Assembly: GCA_015067545.1 (NCBI GenBank) | Contig: SVMG01000004.1 | Span: 1-64,000, forward strand | Source of the DNA: Oscillospiraceae bacterium | GTDB taxonomy: Bacteria; Bacillota; Clostridia; Oscillospirales; Oscillospiraceae | DNA length: 64,000 bases | Reading direction: 5' to 3' | Shown here: one piece after another, positions 31,555-39,998 of the stretch | Layout of the letters: every line of letters begins with the position of its first letter | How positions within the stretch are numbered: the first letter of the stretch is position 1 | Program-made: the position numbers and the translations under genes | The notes under the pieces: generated by a model | What the model saw: only the letters and a program-made list of their open reading frames with translations | What the model was told of the DNA's origin: nothing | Database searches by the model: none

Positions 31555-32619
31555 ATGAAAAATTCCAAAGGTCCGCTGCGTATTTCCTGGCAGCGCGTGT
31601 CCTTGAGTATTCTGTGTGTGCTTTTGGCGCTGGTGCTGTTCGTGATGCTGTTTGCAACGGCATATATCCACCACCTGCTGAGTCTGGTCACCAGTAATAA
31701 CAACAATGATCTGACCGCAACCATTGATCCGACGGCCACAATTCCCCCGGATGATGATCATGATCCGGATTTCACCGGCCCTACCGCGCATCCCAGTGAT
31801 GTTCCCGTAAATACCATCCCCAGCCAGCCTGTTGAAAATCTGCAGACAGAGGGCATCATCAATATCATGCTCATCGGCGAAGACCGCCGTCCCGGCCAGG
31901 GCCGTCAGCGTTCCGACTCCATGATCCTGTGCAGCTTCAACACCAAGTCCAACACCCTCACCATGATCTCCTTCCTTCGGGATACTTATATCCCGCAGAT
32001 CCCCGGTTACAAAGCCGAAAAGCTGAATGCTGCCTATGCCAAGGGCGGTGTCAACATGTTGGATCAGACCCTGGCTGCCTATTTCGGTGTCCATGTGGAT
32101 GCAAACATTGCCGTGCAGTTTGACGGCTTCAAGGCCATCATCGACCTGCTGGGCGGCGTGGATATCGAGCTGACGAAAAAGGAAGTCAACCATTTGAGAG
32201 AGAATGCCGGTATCTACGGCGACTCCTGGAATCTCAAGGTCGGCATGAACCACTTGAACGGCGAGCAGGCACTGGCCTATTCCCGTATCCGCAAGATCGA
32301 TATGGATGCCATGCGGGCACAGCGTCAGCGCAAGGTGCTTACCGCCATTATCAATGCCTACAAGAGCAAGCCGGTGGGCGAAATGCTGTCCTTGGCCAGC
32401 CAGATCCTGCAAATGGGCGTGGTGCAGACCGATATGACCTCCGGTGAGGTTTTGAGCTATGTTTCCACACTGTTCCCCATGTTGGCCACTGCCACCATCA
32501 ACAGCCAGCAGATCCCGGCAGAAAATACCTACACATCTATGACCGTAGGCAGCATATCTGCCACAAAGGTTTGCGATTTTGAAGTGAACCGCAAGATCCT
32601 GCAAAATATCCTGCAATAA
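31555..32619 (+). CDS. LytR-CpsA-Psr (LCP) family cell-wall ligase
   Basis: LCP enzymes attach anionic polymers or polysaccharides from lipid carriers to peptidoglycan outside the cell. The 354-residue protein has an N-terminal TM helix (about 17-40), a Thr/Asp/Pro-rich spacer, then the LCP domain with INIMLIGEDRRP, RSDSMILCSFN, MISFLRDTYIPQIPG, KLNAAYAKGG and ALAYSRIRKIDMD. These contain the conserved Arg and Asp residues of the pyrophosphate-binding site. ATG 31555 has GGAGG 8 nt upstream; the track start is 9 residues earlier. Confidence 0.93.
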   Translation: MKNSKGPLRISWQRVSLSILCVLLALVLFVMLFATAYIHHLLSLVTSNNNNDLTATIDPTATIPPDDDHDPDFTGPTAHPSDVPVNTIPSQPVENLQTEGIINIMLIGEDRRPGQGRQRSDSMILCSFNTKSNTLTMISFLRDTYIPQIPGYKAEKLNAAYAKGGVNMLDQTLAAYFGVHVDANIAVQFDGFKAIIDLLGGVDIELTKKEVNHLRENAGIYGDSWNLKVGMNHLNGEQALAYSRIRKIDMDAMRAQRQRKVLTAIINAYKSKPVGEMLSLASQILQMGVVQTDMTSGEVLSYVSTLFPMLATATINSQQIPAENTYTSMTVGSISATKVCDFEVNRKILQNILQ

Positions 32620-32623
32620 ACAG

Positions 32624-32656
32624 ATCCCGGAAGTGCGCTGCACTTCCGGGATTTTC
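32624..32656. terminator. Intrinsic terminator between LCP gene and uxaC
   Basis: ATCCCGGAAGTG and CACTTCCGGGAT form a 12-bp stem followed by TTTCTC on the plus strand. Confidence 0.85.
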
Positions 32657-32689
32657 TCTTATTCAGGCCCTCCCTGTGGGAAAGGCTTA

Positions 32690-34111
32690 TTATTTCAGAA
32701 CACGGTCAAGGCCGAAGTAATGCAAGGTGTTGTAGTAGCTGATGTTCTCCACCAGCTTGCCCAGGTAATTCCAATCGGCAGGATACTCTCCGTCTTCCAC
32801 CATCTGACCGAACAGGTTGCACAGTATTCTGCGGAAGTATTCGTGCCGGGTATAGCTGAGGAAGCTGCGGGAGTCGGTGAGCATGCCGTTGAAGGTACCC
32901 ATGGCACCCAAACTCATTAGGCTCTTCATCTGCTCCTCCATGCCCGTCTTGTGGTCATTGAACCACCAGGCAGAGCCCTGCTGCAATCTGCCGGGGATGG
33001 CGCTGTCAGTCTGGAACGCACCCATGATCGTACCAACCACGCCGTTATCTGCCGGGCTGAGGGAATACAAAATGGTCTTGCCCAAAGCGCCTGCCTCTTC
33101 CAGAGCATTCAGCAGCCTGCTAAGTCCGGCGCCGTTGGTGCCGCCGCTCATGGAATCATAACCGGTGTCCGCGCCGATCTTTCGGAACATGGTCTTGGAG
33201 TTGTTCCGCATAACGCCGAAGTGGAACTGAGTCACCCAGTCACGCTTGGCATATTCCTTACCCACGGACAGCAGCAGCGCAGTATGATAAGCCAACTGCT
33301 CATTCCAGGTAATGGCCTGGCCTGCCTTTGCCCGGACAAAAATGTCGTCCAAGGTAGCCTCGTCCGCTTCCACGCAGAAGCAGCTTTCACCCAGGTCGTG
33401 GTCAGAAACGCAGCAGCCCCGGTCAGCAAAATAGGCGATCCGGTCATTGAGTGCCTTGCGCATATCTGCCACCGTATTGATGGCATAGCCCACTACCTGC
33501 TCCAGCTGTGCAACATAGGCGGGGAAGGTCTCCTTATCGGCACGCATGGCCTTGTCGGGCCGGAAAGCAGGCAGCACCACAGCCGGAACGGTGGGATCCG
33601 CTGCCAGCAATTCATGAGCCTTCAGGTCGTCCACAGGGTCGTCGGTGGTGCAAAGCAGCTTGACATTTGATTTGCGGATGATGCCCCGGACGGACATATC
33701 CGGCTGTGCAAGGATCTTATTGCACTTTTCGTAAATTTCCATGGCATTTTCGCCGGTCAGCGGCTCAGTTATGCCAAAATACCGCTGCAGCTCCAAATGC
33801 GACCAATGGTAGAGGGGGTTGCCGATGAGCATGGGAAGGGTCTCGGCCCACTTTTGGAACTTCTCGGCAGGTGTTGCGTTGCCGGTAATATAATGCTCCG
33901 CCACGCCGCAGGAGCGCATGGCCCGCCACTTGTAGTGGTCACCACCCAACCATACCTCGGTAATGGTATTGTAACGCTTATCCTCATAGATCTCCATGGG
34001 GTTGATATGGCAGTGGTAATCGATGACCGGCACTTTTGCCGCGTGCTCATGATAAAGCTTCTTGGCGGCTTCTGTTTTCAGGAGAAAGTCCCGATCCATA
34101 AACTTTTTCAT
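32690..34111 (-). CDS. uxaC: Glucuronate isomerase (uronate isomerase)
   Basis: This amidohydrolase-fold enzyme converts D-glucuronate to fructuronate or galacturonate to tagaturonate, the entry step of hexuronate breakdown. It has 473 residues. Motifs are VIDYHCHINPMEIYEDK, LGGDHYKWRAMR, TTDDPVDDLKAH, VLPAFRPDKAM, QFHFGVMRNNS and TGYDSMSGGTNG. ATG 34111 with AAGGAG upstream is preferred over the track start nine residues earlier. No other uronate genes (uxuA, uxuB, kdgK, kdgA) are adjacent, so the pathway must be completed elsewhere. Its presence suggests growth on plant pectin or host-derived glucuronides. Confidence 0.94.
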   Translation of the reverse strand: MKKFMDRDFLLKTEAAKKLYHEHAAKVPVIDYHCHINPMEIYEDKRYNTITEVWLGGDHYKWRAMRSCGVAEHYITGNATPAEKFQKWAETLPMLIGNPLYHWSHLELQRYFGITEPLTGENAMEIYEKCNKILAQPDMSVRGIIRKSNVKLLCTTDDPVDDLKAHELLAADPTVPAVVLPAFRPDKAMRADKETFPAYVAQLEQVVGYAINTVADMRKALNDRIAYFADRGCCVSDHDLGESCFCVEADEATLDDIFVRAKAGQAITWNEQLAYHTALLLSVGKEYAKRDWVTQFHFGVMRNNSKTMFRKIGADTGYDSMSGGTNGAGLSRLLNALEEAGALGKTILYSLSPADNGVVGTIMGAFQTDSAIPGRLQQGSAWWFNDHKTGMEEQMKSLMSLGAMGTFNGMLTDSRSFLSYTRHEYFRRILCNLFGQMVEDGEYPADWNYLGKLVENISYYNTLHYFGLDRVLK

Positions 34112-34214
34112 AGAAAAACTCCTTTTTATTATCTGCATTTATCATACCTTAGAAGCGGTGGTATTGTCAAGATTTACAGCATTGGATTATTCTTCCACAT
34201 ATGCTGCAACGGCA

Positions 34215-34243
34215 TTGACACCAAAACCCAGGTGCTGTATGAT
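34215..34243 (+). promoter_or_regulatory. SigA-type promoter of dus
   Basis: TTGACA, a 17-nt spacer and TATGAT lie 26 nt before the ATG. Confidence 0.82.
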
Positions 34244-34269
34244 AGCTTCTGTAAAGGGAGTGTTATGCC

Positions 34270-35190
34270 ATGCACTATTATTTTGCGCCTATGGAGGGCT
34301 TGACAGACAGTGTCTACCGCCGGCTCCATCACCAATATTTCGGCGGTGTTCACCGCTACTATATGCCCTTCCTGTCCCCCACTATGCACCGCACGCTGTC
34401 CGCCAAGGAAAACCGGGAGCTTCCCATGGCCGATTCCGTCCCCTTCGCGGCTGTTCCCCAGGTGCTGACGAAGGTGCCCGAGGATTTTCTTTGGGCTGCC
34501 GGGATCTGCCGGGATCGGGGCTACGAGGAAGTAAATCTGAATGTGGGCTGCCCCTCCGGGACAGTGGTAGCCAAGGGAAAGGGCGCAGGCATGCTTTCTG
34601 ACTGCGATGCTTTGGATCGTTTTTTAGAGGCTGTCTTTGCGGAATCTCCCCTGCCCATTTCCGTCAAGACCCGGCTGGGACTGACAGAACCGGAGGAGTT
34701 TCCTGCCCTGCTGGAGGTTTTTAACCGCTACCCCATCCGGGAGCTGACCATTCACAGCCGGGTACGCAAGCAGTTTTACCAGGGGGATGTGCATCTGGAT
34801 ATGTTCCGCTACGCCGTCCGGGAAAGCAAAAACCCCCTATGCTACAACGGCGATCTCTTTTCTATGCAGGACATTACAAACATCACCGGCGAGTTTCCTC
34901 AGGTAAATGCGGTAATGCTGGGCCGGGGTCTGGCAGCTGATCCGGGAATGCTCTGCGGCGGTACGGATGTGCACGTTTTAGAGCAATTTCACGCCGGGCT
35001 GTTGGAGGAATACCTTGTTCTGTTCGGCGGCAGCCGCAATGCCATGTTCCGTCTGAAGGAAAACTGGAGCTATTGGCTTACGCGATTTGAAGGCAGCGAA
35101 AAGCTGGCCAAGCGCCTGCGAAAAACCACGGAGCTTGCCGAATACCGCAATATCACCGCCGAGATTTTTCACACGCTCCCATTGAAATAA
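34270..35190 (+). CDS. dus: tRNA-dihydrouridine synthase family protein
   Basis: This FMN-dependent enzyme reduces specific uridines in tRNA to dihydrouridine. It has 306 residues. FAPMEGLTDSVYR is the N-terminal FMN site. The catalytic Cys is in NLNVGCPSG near residue 98. VKTRLGL, LTIHSRVRKQFY, YNGDLFS and VMLGRGLAADP complete the TIM-barrel motifs. It is shorter than DusB; the subfamily is not certain. AAGGGAG precedes the ATG, and a bidirectional terminator follows. Confidence 0.92.
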   Translation: MHYYFAPMEGLTDSVYRRLHHQYFGGVHRYYMPFLSPTMHRTLSAKENRELPMADSVPFAAVPQVLTKVPEDFLWAAGICRDRGYEEVNLNVGCPSGTVVAKGKGAGMLSDCDALDRFLEAVFAESPLPISVKTRLGLTEPEEFPALLEVFNRYPIRELTIHSRVRKQFYQGDVHLDMFRYAVRESKNPLCYNGDLFSMQDITNITGEFPQVNAVMLGRGLAADPGMLCGGTDVHVLEQFHAGLLEEYLVLFGGSRNAMFRLKENWSYWLTRFEGSEKLAKRLRKTTELAEYRNITAEIFHTLPLK

Positions 35191-35220
35191 AAAATGCGCT
35201 GCACAAAGCAGCGCATTTTT
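35190..35220. terminator. Bidirectional intrinsic terminator
   Basis: AAAAATGCGCTGC and GCAGCGCATTTTT pair around ACAAA between convergent dus and the amidase gene. Confidence 0.92.
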
Positions 35221-35221
35221 C

Positions 35222-36877
35222 TCATTTATTGATCGCCAGGAAGTAATCTGCAATGCCATGAGCCATGGCCACTGCCTTCAGCTCCACCTTCTCCTGTTCG
35301 ACCATAGCTGTCAGATCATCAGCGTTGGACATATAGCCGTTCTCCGTAAGGATCGTCGGGCAAACGGTCTGGCGCATCATGAAATAGCCCACGGACCACT
35401 TCAGATGGGTCTTGGTGTAGACACCGGTATCCTTGGTGTACTCCCGGATATTCTTGGCCAGCAGCTGCGACCAGGGGGTATAATACATGCTGTCAAAGCC
35501 GCCCACCTTATTGGAGTTGTAGGAATTCTGGTGGATCGCCACGCAGATGTCCGGCGCGGTTTCCATGAGATCCCTCAGACGGTCATTGATATTGATGGGA
35601 GAATCGTCCGAGCGGTTGAGGATGACCTCCGCACCCATGAGCTCCAGCTCCACCTTCAAGGCGTTTGCCAGAGATAGATTCAGGTCGGCCTCCTCGTGCA
35701 TCTGCACCTCCTTGCCGCAGGTGGGGCAGTACTTTTTGTTGGTCAATTTTTTCTTGTCCGTCCAGCAGAGCTTGCAATCTGCACAGCGGTAAGCCACCGC
35801 ACCGCCATCGATGCCGCCGTGGCCCACATCGATCATCACCGTCACGCCGGAAAGATCCGCGCCGTACTTGTTGTCCGCAGCAGCTGCCTTGGCCGGATTC
35901 AGGAACTGGAAGCACAGCTGGCCGTTGTCGTTGTAATAGGCATGCCAGCCATAAAGGCTGCCCGCCTTGCGCAGATGCAGCCGCAGGGTGTAGTCGGACT
36001 CATTTTTGATCACCTGGGCAGACTTGAACAGCGGATGGTTGGCAGGAATGGACACGTTACCCGTAAAAACGGTGGTATAGCAGAAGGTAATGTCCACATA
36101 AGTGGCATTGTTGCCGGCAACTGCATAGTCGCGCTCGCTGCCGCCGTTGGGATTGGCATAGCCGGATTGGTTGGTTTTGAAGTAGAACGGTGCTTTCCAC
36201 AAACAGTCCAGCGTCAGGACAGAATGCCTGCCCACCGTCTCCAGGGACACCACACCGATCTCATTGTGATCCGGAAGCGTACCCGCATACTGCTTTACCT
36301 CTGCGACCTGACGGGACACCGGCTCTGTCTCAAAGGGATATACCTTCTTCTCCAAATAGACCCGATGGCCGCTGCGCAGTTTTACATATTTGGTGTTGCT
36401 GCCGTAGACCAGCTCCTTATCGCAGTAATCCACAGTGCCCTCGGGCAAATAGTTGTTGGTGGGATGGGAATAATCGTCGTATGTATCTCCATCGAAGGTC
36501 TCCACATTGGCCTGGATCACCTCTGCGATGTAGCCTGAGCCTACATTGGTGTAATTACCGCCGCTGGGAGTCACTGGAAGCTGCGGCACAGTGGTTGGCG
36601 GCACTGTGGAGGGAGGTGGTGTTGCAACACTGGATGAAGGCGGCGTGACCACACTGCCGGAGGTCTCACTGCCGGATTCGGATGTGGCAGCGGAGCTGCC
36701 GGGTGTGCCGCTGTTGAGCGCATTGTCTGACGGGTCATTGGCATCGTGATTGACGATGCTTCCGCAAATCACCAACAGCACGACCAAAACCGCTGACAAA
36801 ATTCCAACCAAAGTCAGCAGTGTCTGATTATTCAACATCATGCCGGAGCGGCGTCTCCGGCGCGGTCTGTTATTCAT
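35222..36877 (-). CDS. N-acetylmuramoyl-L-alanine amidase with zinc-ribbon insertion
   Basis: The 551-residue envelope protein has a basic N-terminus, one TM helix (about 19-41), a Ser/Thr/Pro linker, a middle domain of about 200 residues that I do not recognise, and a C-terminal Amidase_3 domain (about 345-550). MIDVGHGGIDGGA (about 348-360), HEEADLN (394), VAIHQNS and LTENGYMSN supply the zinc and catalytic residues. Between the first two motifs is a Cys-rich insert with CADCKLC and CPTCGKE (Cys 365, 368, 371, 384, 387), a zinc-ribbon-like element not usual in this domain. It has its own consensus promoter; the ribosome site is 13 nt from the ATG, which is long. Confidence 0.88.
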   Translation of the reverse strand: MNNRPRRRRRSGMMLNNQTLLTLVGILSAVLVVLLVICGSIVNHDANDPSDNALNSGTPGSSAATSESGSETSGSVVTPPSSSVATPPPSTVPPTTVPQLPVTPSGGNYTNVGSGYIAEVIQANVETFDGDTYDDYSHPTNNYLPEGTVDYCDKELVYGSNTKYVKLRSGHRVYLEKKVYPFETEPVSRQVAEVKQYAGTLPDHNEIGVVSLETVGRHSVLTLDCLWKAPFYFKTNQSGYANPNGGSERDYAVAGNNATYVDITFCYTTVFTGNVSIPANHPLFKSAQVIKNESDYTLRLHLRKAGSLYGWHAYYNDNGQLCFQFLNPAKAAAADNKYGADLSGVTVMIDVGHGGIDGGAVAYRCADCKLCWTDKKKLTNKKYCPTCGKEVQMHEEADLNLSLANALKVELELMGAEVILNRSDDSPININDRLRDLMETAPDICVAIHQNSYNSNKVGGFDSMYYTPWSQLLAKNIREYTKDTGVYTKTHLKWSVGYFMMRQTVCPTILTENGYMSNADDLTAMVEQEKVELKAVAMAHGIADYFLAINK

Positions 36878-36911
36878 AGTGATTTATGATCCTCCTGTAT
36901 TTTCTTCCACA

Positions 36912-36940
36912 ACTATACCATTTTTCTGCCCTGCTGTCAA
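36912..36940 (-). promoter_or_regulatory. SigA-type promoter of the amidase gene
   Basis: TTGACA, a 17-nt spacer and TATAGT lie on the minus strand, about 35 nt before the ATG. Confidence 0.82.
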
Positions 36941-36966
36941 CGGAAAATAGCCCCTGCTAACCCATA

Positions 36967-36999
36967 CAAAAACCCGGGGCAGCTTCCTGCTGCCCCGGG
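36967..36999 (-). terminator. Intrinsic terminator of the parvulin-like gene
   Basis: CCCGGGGCAGC and GCTGCCCCGGG form an 11-bp stem; on the minus strand TTTTTG follows. Confidence 0.9.
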
Positions 37000-37009
37000 A
37001 TCCTTTTGA

Positions 37010-38665
37010 TTATGCTTCTGTACGCTCGCTGAACATGATCGCCCAATAGTCCACATCGATGGGATGTGCATCTGCACAGGACTGCATCATATTCTGGGAT
37101 GTCTCCGTCTTCAGGCCGTCCAGACACCAAACCTCCCATTCGATGTCATCGCCGACATAGTAAAGGATCTGATAACCCTCTTCCGTCTTGACCAGGCCCA
37201 CATCTCCCACCTTGCGATCCTCAGCAAATGCCCAGTCATCCACAGGGCCGTTGCGGTCCACAAAGTACATCACATGGTAACCGTACTGGGTCTTCACCAG
37301 ACCGGTGTCGCCCGTCTTGCGGCTGGCGTCAAAGACCCACTGCTCGAAGGGCTGGACCATCTGTCCAACGTAAATATCCTCATACAAGCCGCCGTTGGTC
37401 ACCTTTCCGTTCTGATCCTGGCTGTGCTCGTTGGCCAATGCGCCGAAAGCATCCGCGGTCTTCTCTCCGGCCAGATACTGGTCAAGCAGCTCCTGCGCCT
37501 TAATGCGGCAGGCCTCCCATTCCGCATCAGAATAGGTGATTTTGCCCGCCTCGTCCTTGGTGCCGCCTTCGGGCATAATGAGAATATGCCGTGCATCCAC
37601 GGTGGCCATGTCATTTTTGCCTATATACTGATACAGGCCGCCGTTGGAGGCCGTATAGCTGTCCTGGGACTTGGTGCTTGCCAGCTTGGCAAAGGTCTCT
37701 TCCAGCTTGTCGCCGTTTTCCCAGGTCTGCAGGATACCCTGTGCCTTCTCCAGGCAGGTCTGCCAGGCCTCGTCGGTGATCACGGACTTGCCGTCTTCAT
37801 CCTTGGTGGCCACAGGCTTTACCAAAATGTTCCGGAAATCCACCAAATTGCCGCTGTCCTTGGTAACGCCGTACTGCGCCAGGGCCTCCTTGTTCTTCTC
37901 AAAGAAGGCATCCAGCTCTGCATCCGTAAAGGACAGCTTGGAGGTCAGATCGTCGAAATACAGGTTGCCCAGCCAGTAGACCTCCATGTAGTAGTAGTAA
38001 TCGTCGAAGGTCACGCTGCTGCCCATTTCCGTCTGCAGCATGGCATCCACGCTGTCGAAGCCGCCCTTCTTGGCAGACTCCTCCAAAGAAGCACGCAGCC
38101 CGGCAAATTCCTTCTGATAGTCCGCGGGCATCTGGTAACCGGCCTTCTTTGCTTCATCTGCCAGAGCCTGGTAACGGTGCCAGGTGTAGATCGCATCCTC
38201 CAGGAAATACTGCTCCCAGGTCATGCCGGTATCTTCCCGATAGATCTGATCAGCCAGCGGCTGCTCCAAATCAAGGCCCAGATAATACACTGCGTAGTCA
38301 CCGTACTGCTGGACATAGTATTCCACATAATTGTATACCTGCATCCAGTAGAACACCTGCAGACGGCTGTTGGTCAGCTCATACTCACCCATGGTGGCGA
38401 CCACCTGCTTTTTGGTCAGTCCGCTCCAAAAGTCCGATGTTGTATACTGCTTCTTGTAGTAAACATCATTCTCGCGCAGTGCCAGCACCAGGATGCCTGC
38501 GATCAGCGCCAGCACCAGCAGGCCCGCCACAATGGCGATGACCAGCTTGGCGATCCGCTTTTTCGTCCACGGCTTCTTTTCTTTTTTTACTTCCACGCAC
38601 TCACCACAGGAGGGGCAAACCATCTGTCCCTCTTCCAGCTGTGCGCCGCAATTCTTGCACTCCAT
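37010..38665 (-). CDS. Membrane-anchored parvulin-like foldase with N-terminal zinc ribbon
   Basis: The 551-residue protein starts with a double CxxC zinc ribbon (MECKNCGAQ...CPSCGE, Cys 3, 6, 17, 20), then a basic segment, one TM helix (about 38-60) and a long extracytoplasmic region. That region has a SurA/PrsA-like N-domain followed by two parvulin-type segments (DFRNILVKPV and DARHILIMPEGG...NGGLYEDIYVGQMVQPFEQW). Two copies of a KTGDTGLVKTQYGYHVMYF-type motif follow, so the C-terminal part is internally duplicated. The role is probably folding or holding of secreted proteins; isomerase activity is not certain. ATG 38665 has GAGGAAG upstream; the track start adds 53 residues across a hairpin repeat. 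Confidence 0.82.
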   Translation of the reverse strand: MECKNCGAQLEEGQMVCPSCGECVEVKKEKKPWTKKRIAKLVIAIVAGLLVLALIAGILVLALRENDVYYKKQYTTSDFWSGLTKKQVVATMGEYELTNSRLQVFYWMQVYNYVEYYVQQYGDYAVYYLGLDLEQPLADQIYREDTGMTWEQYFLEDAIYTWHRYQALADEAKKAGYQMPADYQKEFAGLRASLEESAKKGGFDSVDAMLQTEMGSSVTFDDYYYYMEVYWLGNLYFDDLTSKLSFTDAELDAFFEKNKEALAQYGVTKDSGNLVDFRNILVKPVATKDEDGKSVITDEAWQTCLEKAQGILQTWENGDKLEETFAKLASTKSQDSYTASNGGLYQYIGKNDMATVDARHILIMPEGGTKDEAGKITYSDAEWEACRIKAQELLDQYLAGEKTADAFGALANEHSQDQNGKVTNGGLYEDIYVGQMVQPFEQWVFDASRKTGDTGLVKTQYGYHVMYFVDRNGPVDDWAFAEDRKVGDVGLVKTEEGYQILYYVGDDIEWEVWCLDGLKTETSQNMMQSCADAHPIDVDYWAIMFSERTEA

Positions 38666-38778
38666 AGCTTCCTCTTTCTCCCGTTTTCGGGCATAGAATA
38701 CTGGAATTCTACCATGTTGCACCATAAAAAGCAAGATAAAACACAGTTTGTTTACAAATCTGCTCTGCCACATTGCAA

Positions 38779-38804
38779 ATCCCCACCGCCGAAGCGGTGG
38801 GGAT
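38779..38804. repeat. ATCCCCACCGC hairpin, copy 1
   Basis: The 11-bp perfect stem ATCCCCACCGC/GCGGTGGGGAT has loop CGAA. It lies just after the stop of the 38815-39342 gene (minus strand). Identical stems recur at 39369 and 39951. There is no T run, so it may stabilise mRNA 3' ends or be a recombination site rather than a terminator. Confidence 0.9.
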
Positions 38805-38814
38805 ACGGAGTATA

Positions 38815-39342
38815 TCATTTCCAAATATCGGTAATATGATCAGCAAAGTACGCTGCTAACTGGTCATAAGTTTTGCTGCCGCTTACAGAGCCCATATAGT
38901 ACACTCTCGGTCCTCCATTGGTGCTGACAGAAATGAGCCATTGGTCAAAATCCTTGCTGATGCACACATAGAAATTATACGACTTTGACTGTGCCATATC
39001 ATCTTTGTCCAAAATAGAACTAATCAGGTCGCTGATGTCGTCGATTATAAAATTGGAATGCAGAACATCCTCATTGAAGTGCTGTTCAAATTCTGATGTA
39101 TCTACCTCAAAATCCGGCGCATTTTCAATGGAGCCAACATCCACACGCAAAGAATCTTTGCGGAATAAGGATACGGTTTTCTTGCCGTCCAGGACTATTT
39201 CAACGTCGCCGATTCTATTGCCCTCAGCGTCCATTTTGATGGCATTCATCGTGTGATGATAAGGCAAAGGTATATAGCAATGTCCAAGAGCAATCACAAG
39301 CAACAGTGCAACGGCAGCTATAATGATTACTTTTTTTGACAT
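38815..39342 (-). CDS. Small membrane-anchored protein, unit 1 of a three-gene array
   Basis: The 175-residue protein has an N-terminal hydrophobic helix (KKVIIIAAVALLLVIALGHCY) that acts as signal or anchor, then an extracytoplasmic domain of about 150 residues. The C-terminus YDQLAAYFADHITDIWK resembles that of the 39999-40538 product (YDQLLAHFTDFTTSDFAKIWN), so the two are divergent paralogues. I do not recognise the family. ATG 39342 has GGAGGGG about 8 nt upstream. The composition looks AT-richer than the flanking genes. It is the last gene of the array. Confidence 0.75.
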   Translation of the reverse strand: MSKKVIIIAAVALLLVIALGHCYIPLPYHHTMNAIKMDAEGNRIGDVEIVLDGKKTVSLFRKDSLRVDVGSIENAPDFEVDTSEFEQHFNEDVLHSNFIIDDISDLISSILDKDDMAQSKSYNFYVCISKDFDQWLISVSTNGGPRVYYMGSVSGSKTYDQLAAYFADHITDIWK

Positions 39343-39368
39343 AGTATGCCCCTCCATGTGTCCATCTC

Positions 39369-39394
39369 ATCCCCACCGCCGCAGCGGTGGGGAT
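39369..39394. repeat. ATCCCCACCGC hairpin, copy 2
   Basis: Same stem as copy 1, loop CGCA. It lies 590 nt from copy 1 and just 3' of the 39408-39890 gene. Confidence 0.9.
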
Positions 39395-39407
39395 AGCGTA
39401 TTCGCAA

Positions 39408-39890
39408 TCAGTGAAGTATCCACTTGTGGACTTCTAAAATCTCGGCAATTTCAGACGCGTTATCAAGAGAGCAGGCAAAGAACCGTTCACCATCAAGACG
39501 AATCAGACAGTTAGCCCAATTTTCCTCAAGAGAAATGTAGACCGACCGATCACTTGCACCATCCCAAAGGATGCCGAAAGCCGCATGAGGATCAATTTCT
39601 TCGGATAGTGTCAAAGGAGTACCCGATAAGGTTTTCATTGGTGCAGAATTACCCGGAAACTTAATTGCGTCAATCATAATTTGATCATGCTTAAACAGAT
39701 AATTCATCTGCCATCCCTGGATCGTGACAGTTCCATCTGTCACGACATCACCATTTTGCGTCACCTCTGAGCAGGTCATTTCCATATCTATCCGTGTCGG
39801 CCACGGCGCCAAAAAAGCCACAAGAAGGACTCCCAAAAGAATAACACAGATTAAGAAACGTCTTGTATGGAATTCTCTGAAATGCTCCAT
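39408..39890 (-). CDS. Small membrane-anchored protein, unit 2 of a three-gene array
   Basis: The 160-residue protein has one N-terminal TM helix (RRFLICVILLGVLLVAFLAP) and an extracytoplasmic domain. The segment SVYISLEENWANCLIRLDGERFFACS aligns in pattern with the C-terminal halves of the two neighbouring products (strand, W or Y, then a YF/YY motif before the last helix), and it ends EILEVHKWILH. Overall identity to them is low. AGGAG precedes the ATG. Function is unknown. Topology and shared hairpin suggest it arose by duplication with units 1 and 3. Confidence 0.7.
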   Translation of the reverse strand: MEHFREFHTRRFLICVILLGVLLVAFLAPWPTRIDMEMTCSEVTQNGDVVTDGTVTIQGWQMNYLFKHDQIMIDAIKFPGNSAPMKTLSGTPLTLSEEIDPHAAFGILWDGASDRSVYISLEENWANCLIRLDGERFFACSLDNASEIAEILEVHKWILH

Positions 39891-39950
39891 AAATTCTTCT
39901 CCTAGAAATTCTGGTGATGGTAGGCAATTGAGGAATATTCAAGTTTCCAT

Positions 39951-39976
39951 ATCCCCACCGCCGAAGCGGTGGGGAT
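39951..39976. repeat. ATCCCCACCGC hairpin, copy 3
   Basis: Same stem as copy 1 (loop CGAA), here extended by further flanking base pairs to CCATATCCCC/GGGGATATGG. It is 582 nt from copy 2 and just 3' of the 39999-40538 gene. Confidence 0.9.
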
Positions 39977-39998
39977 ATGGAATAAGTGCTATGCAAAA

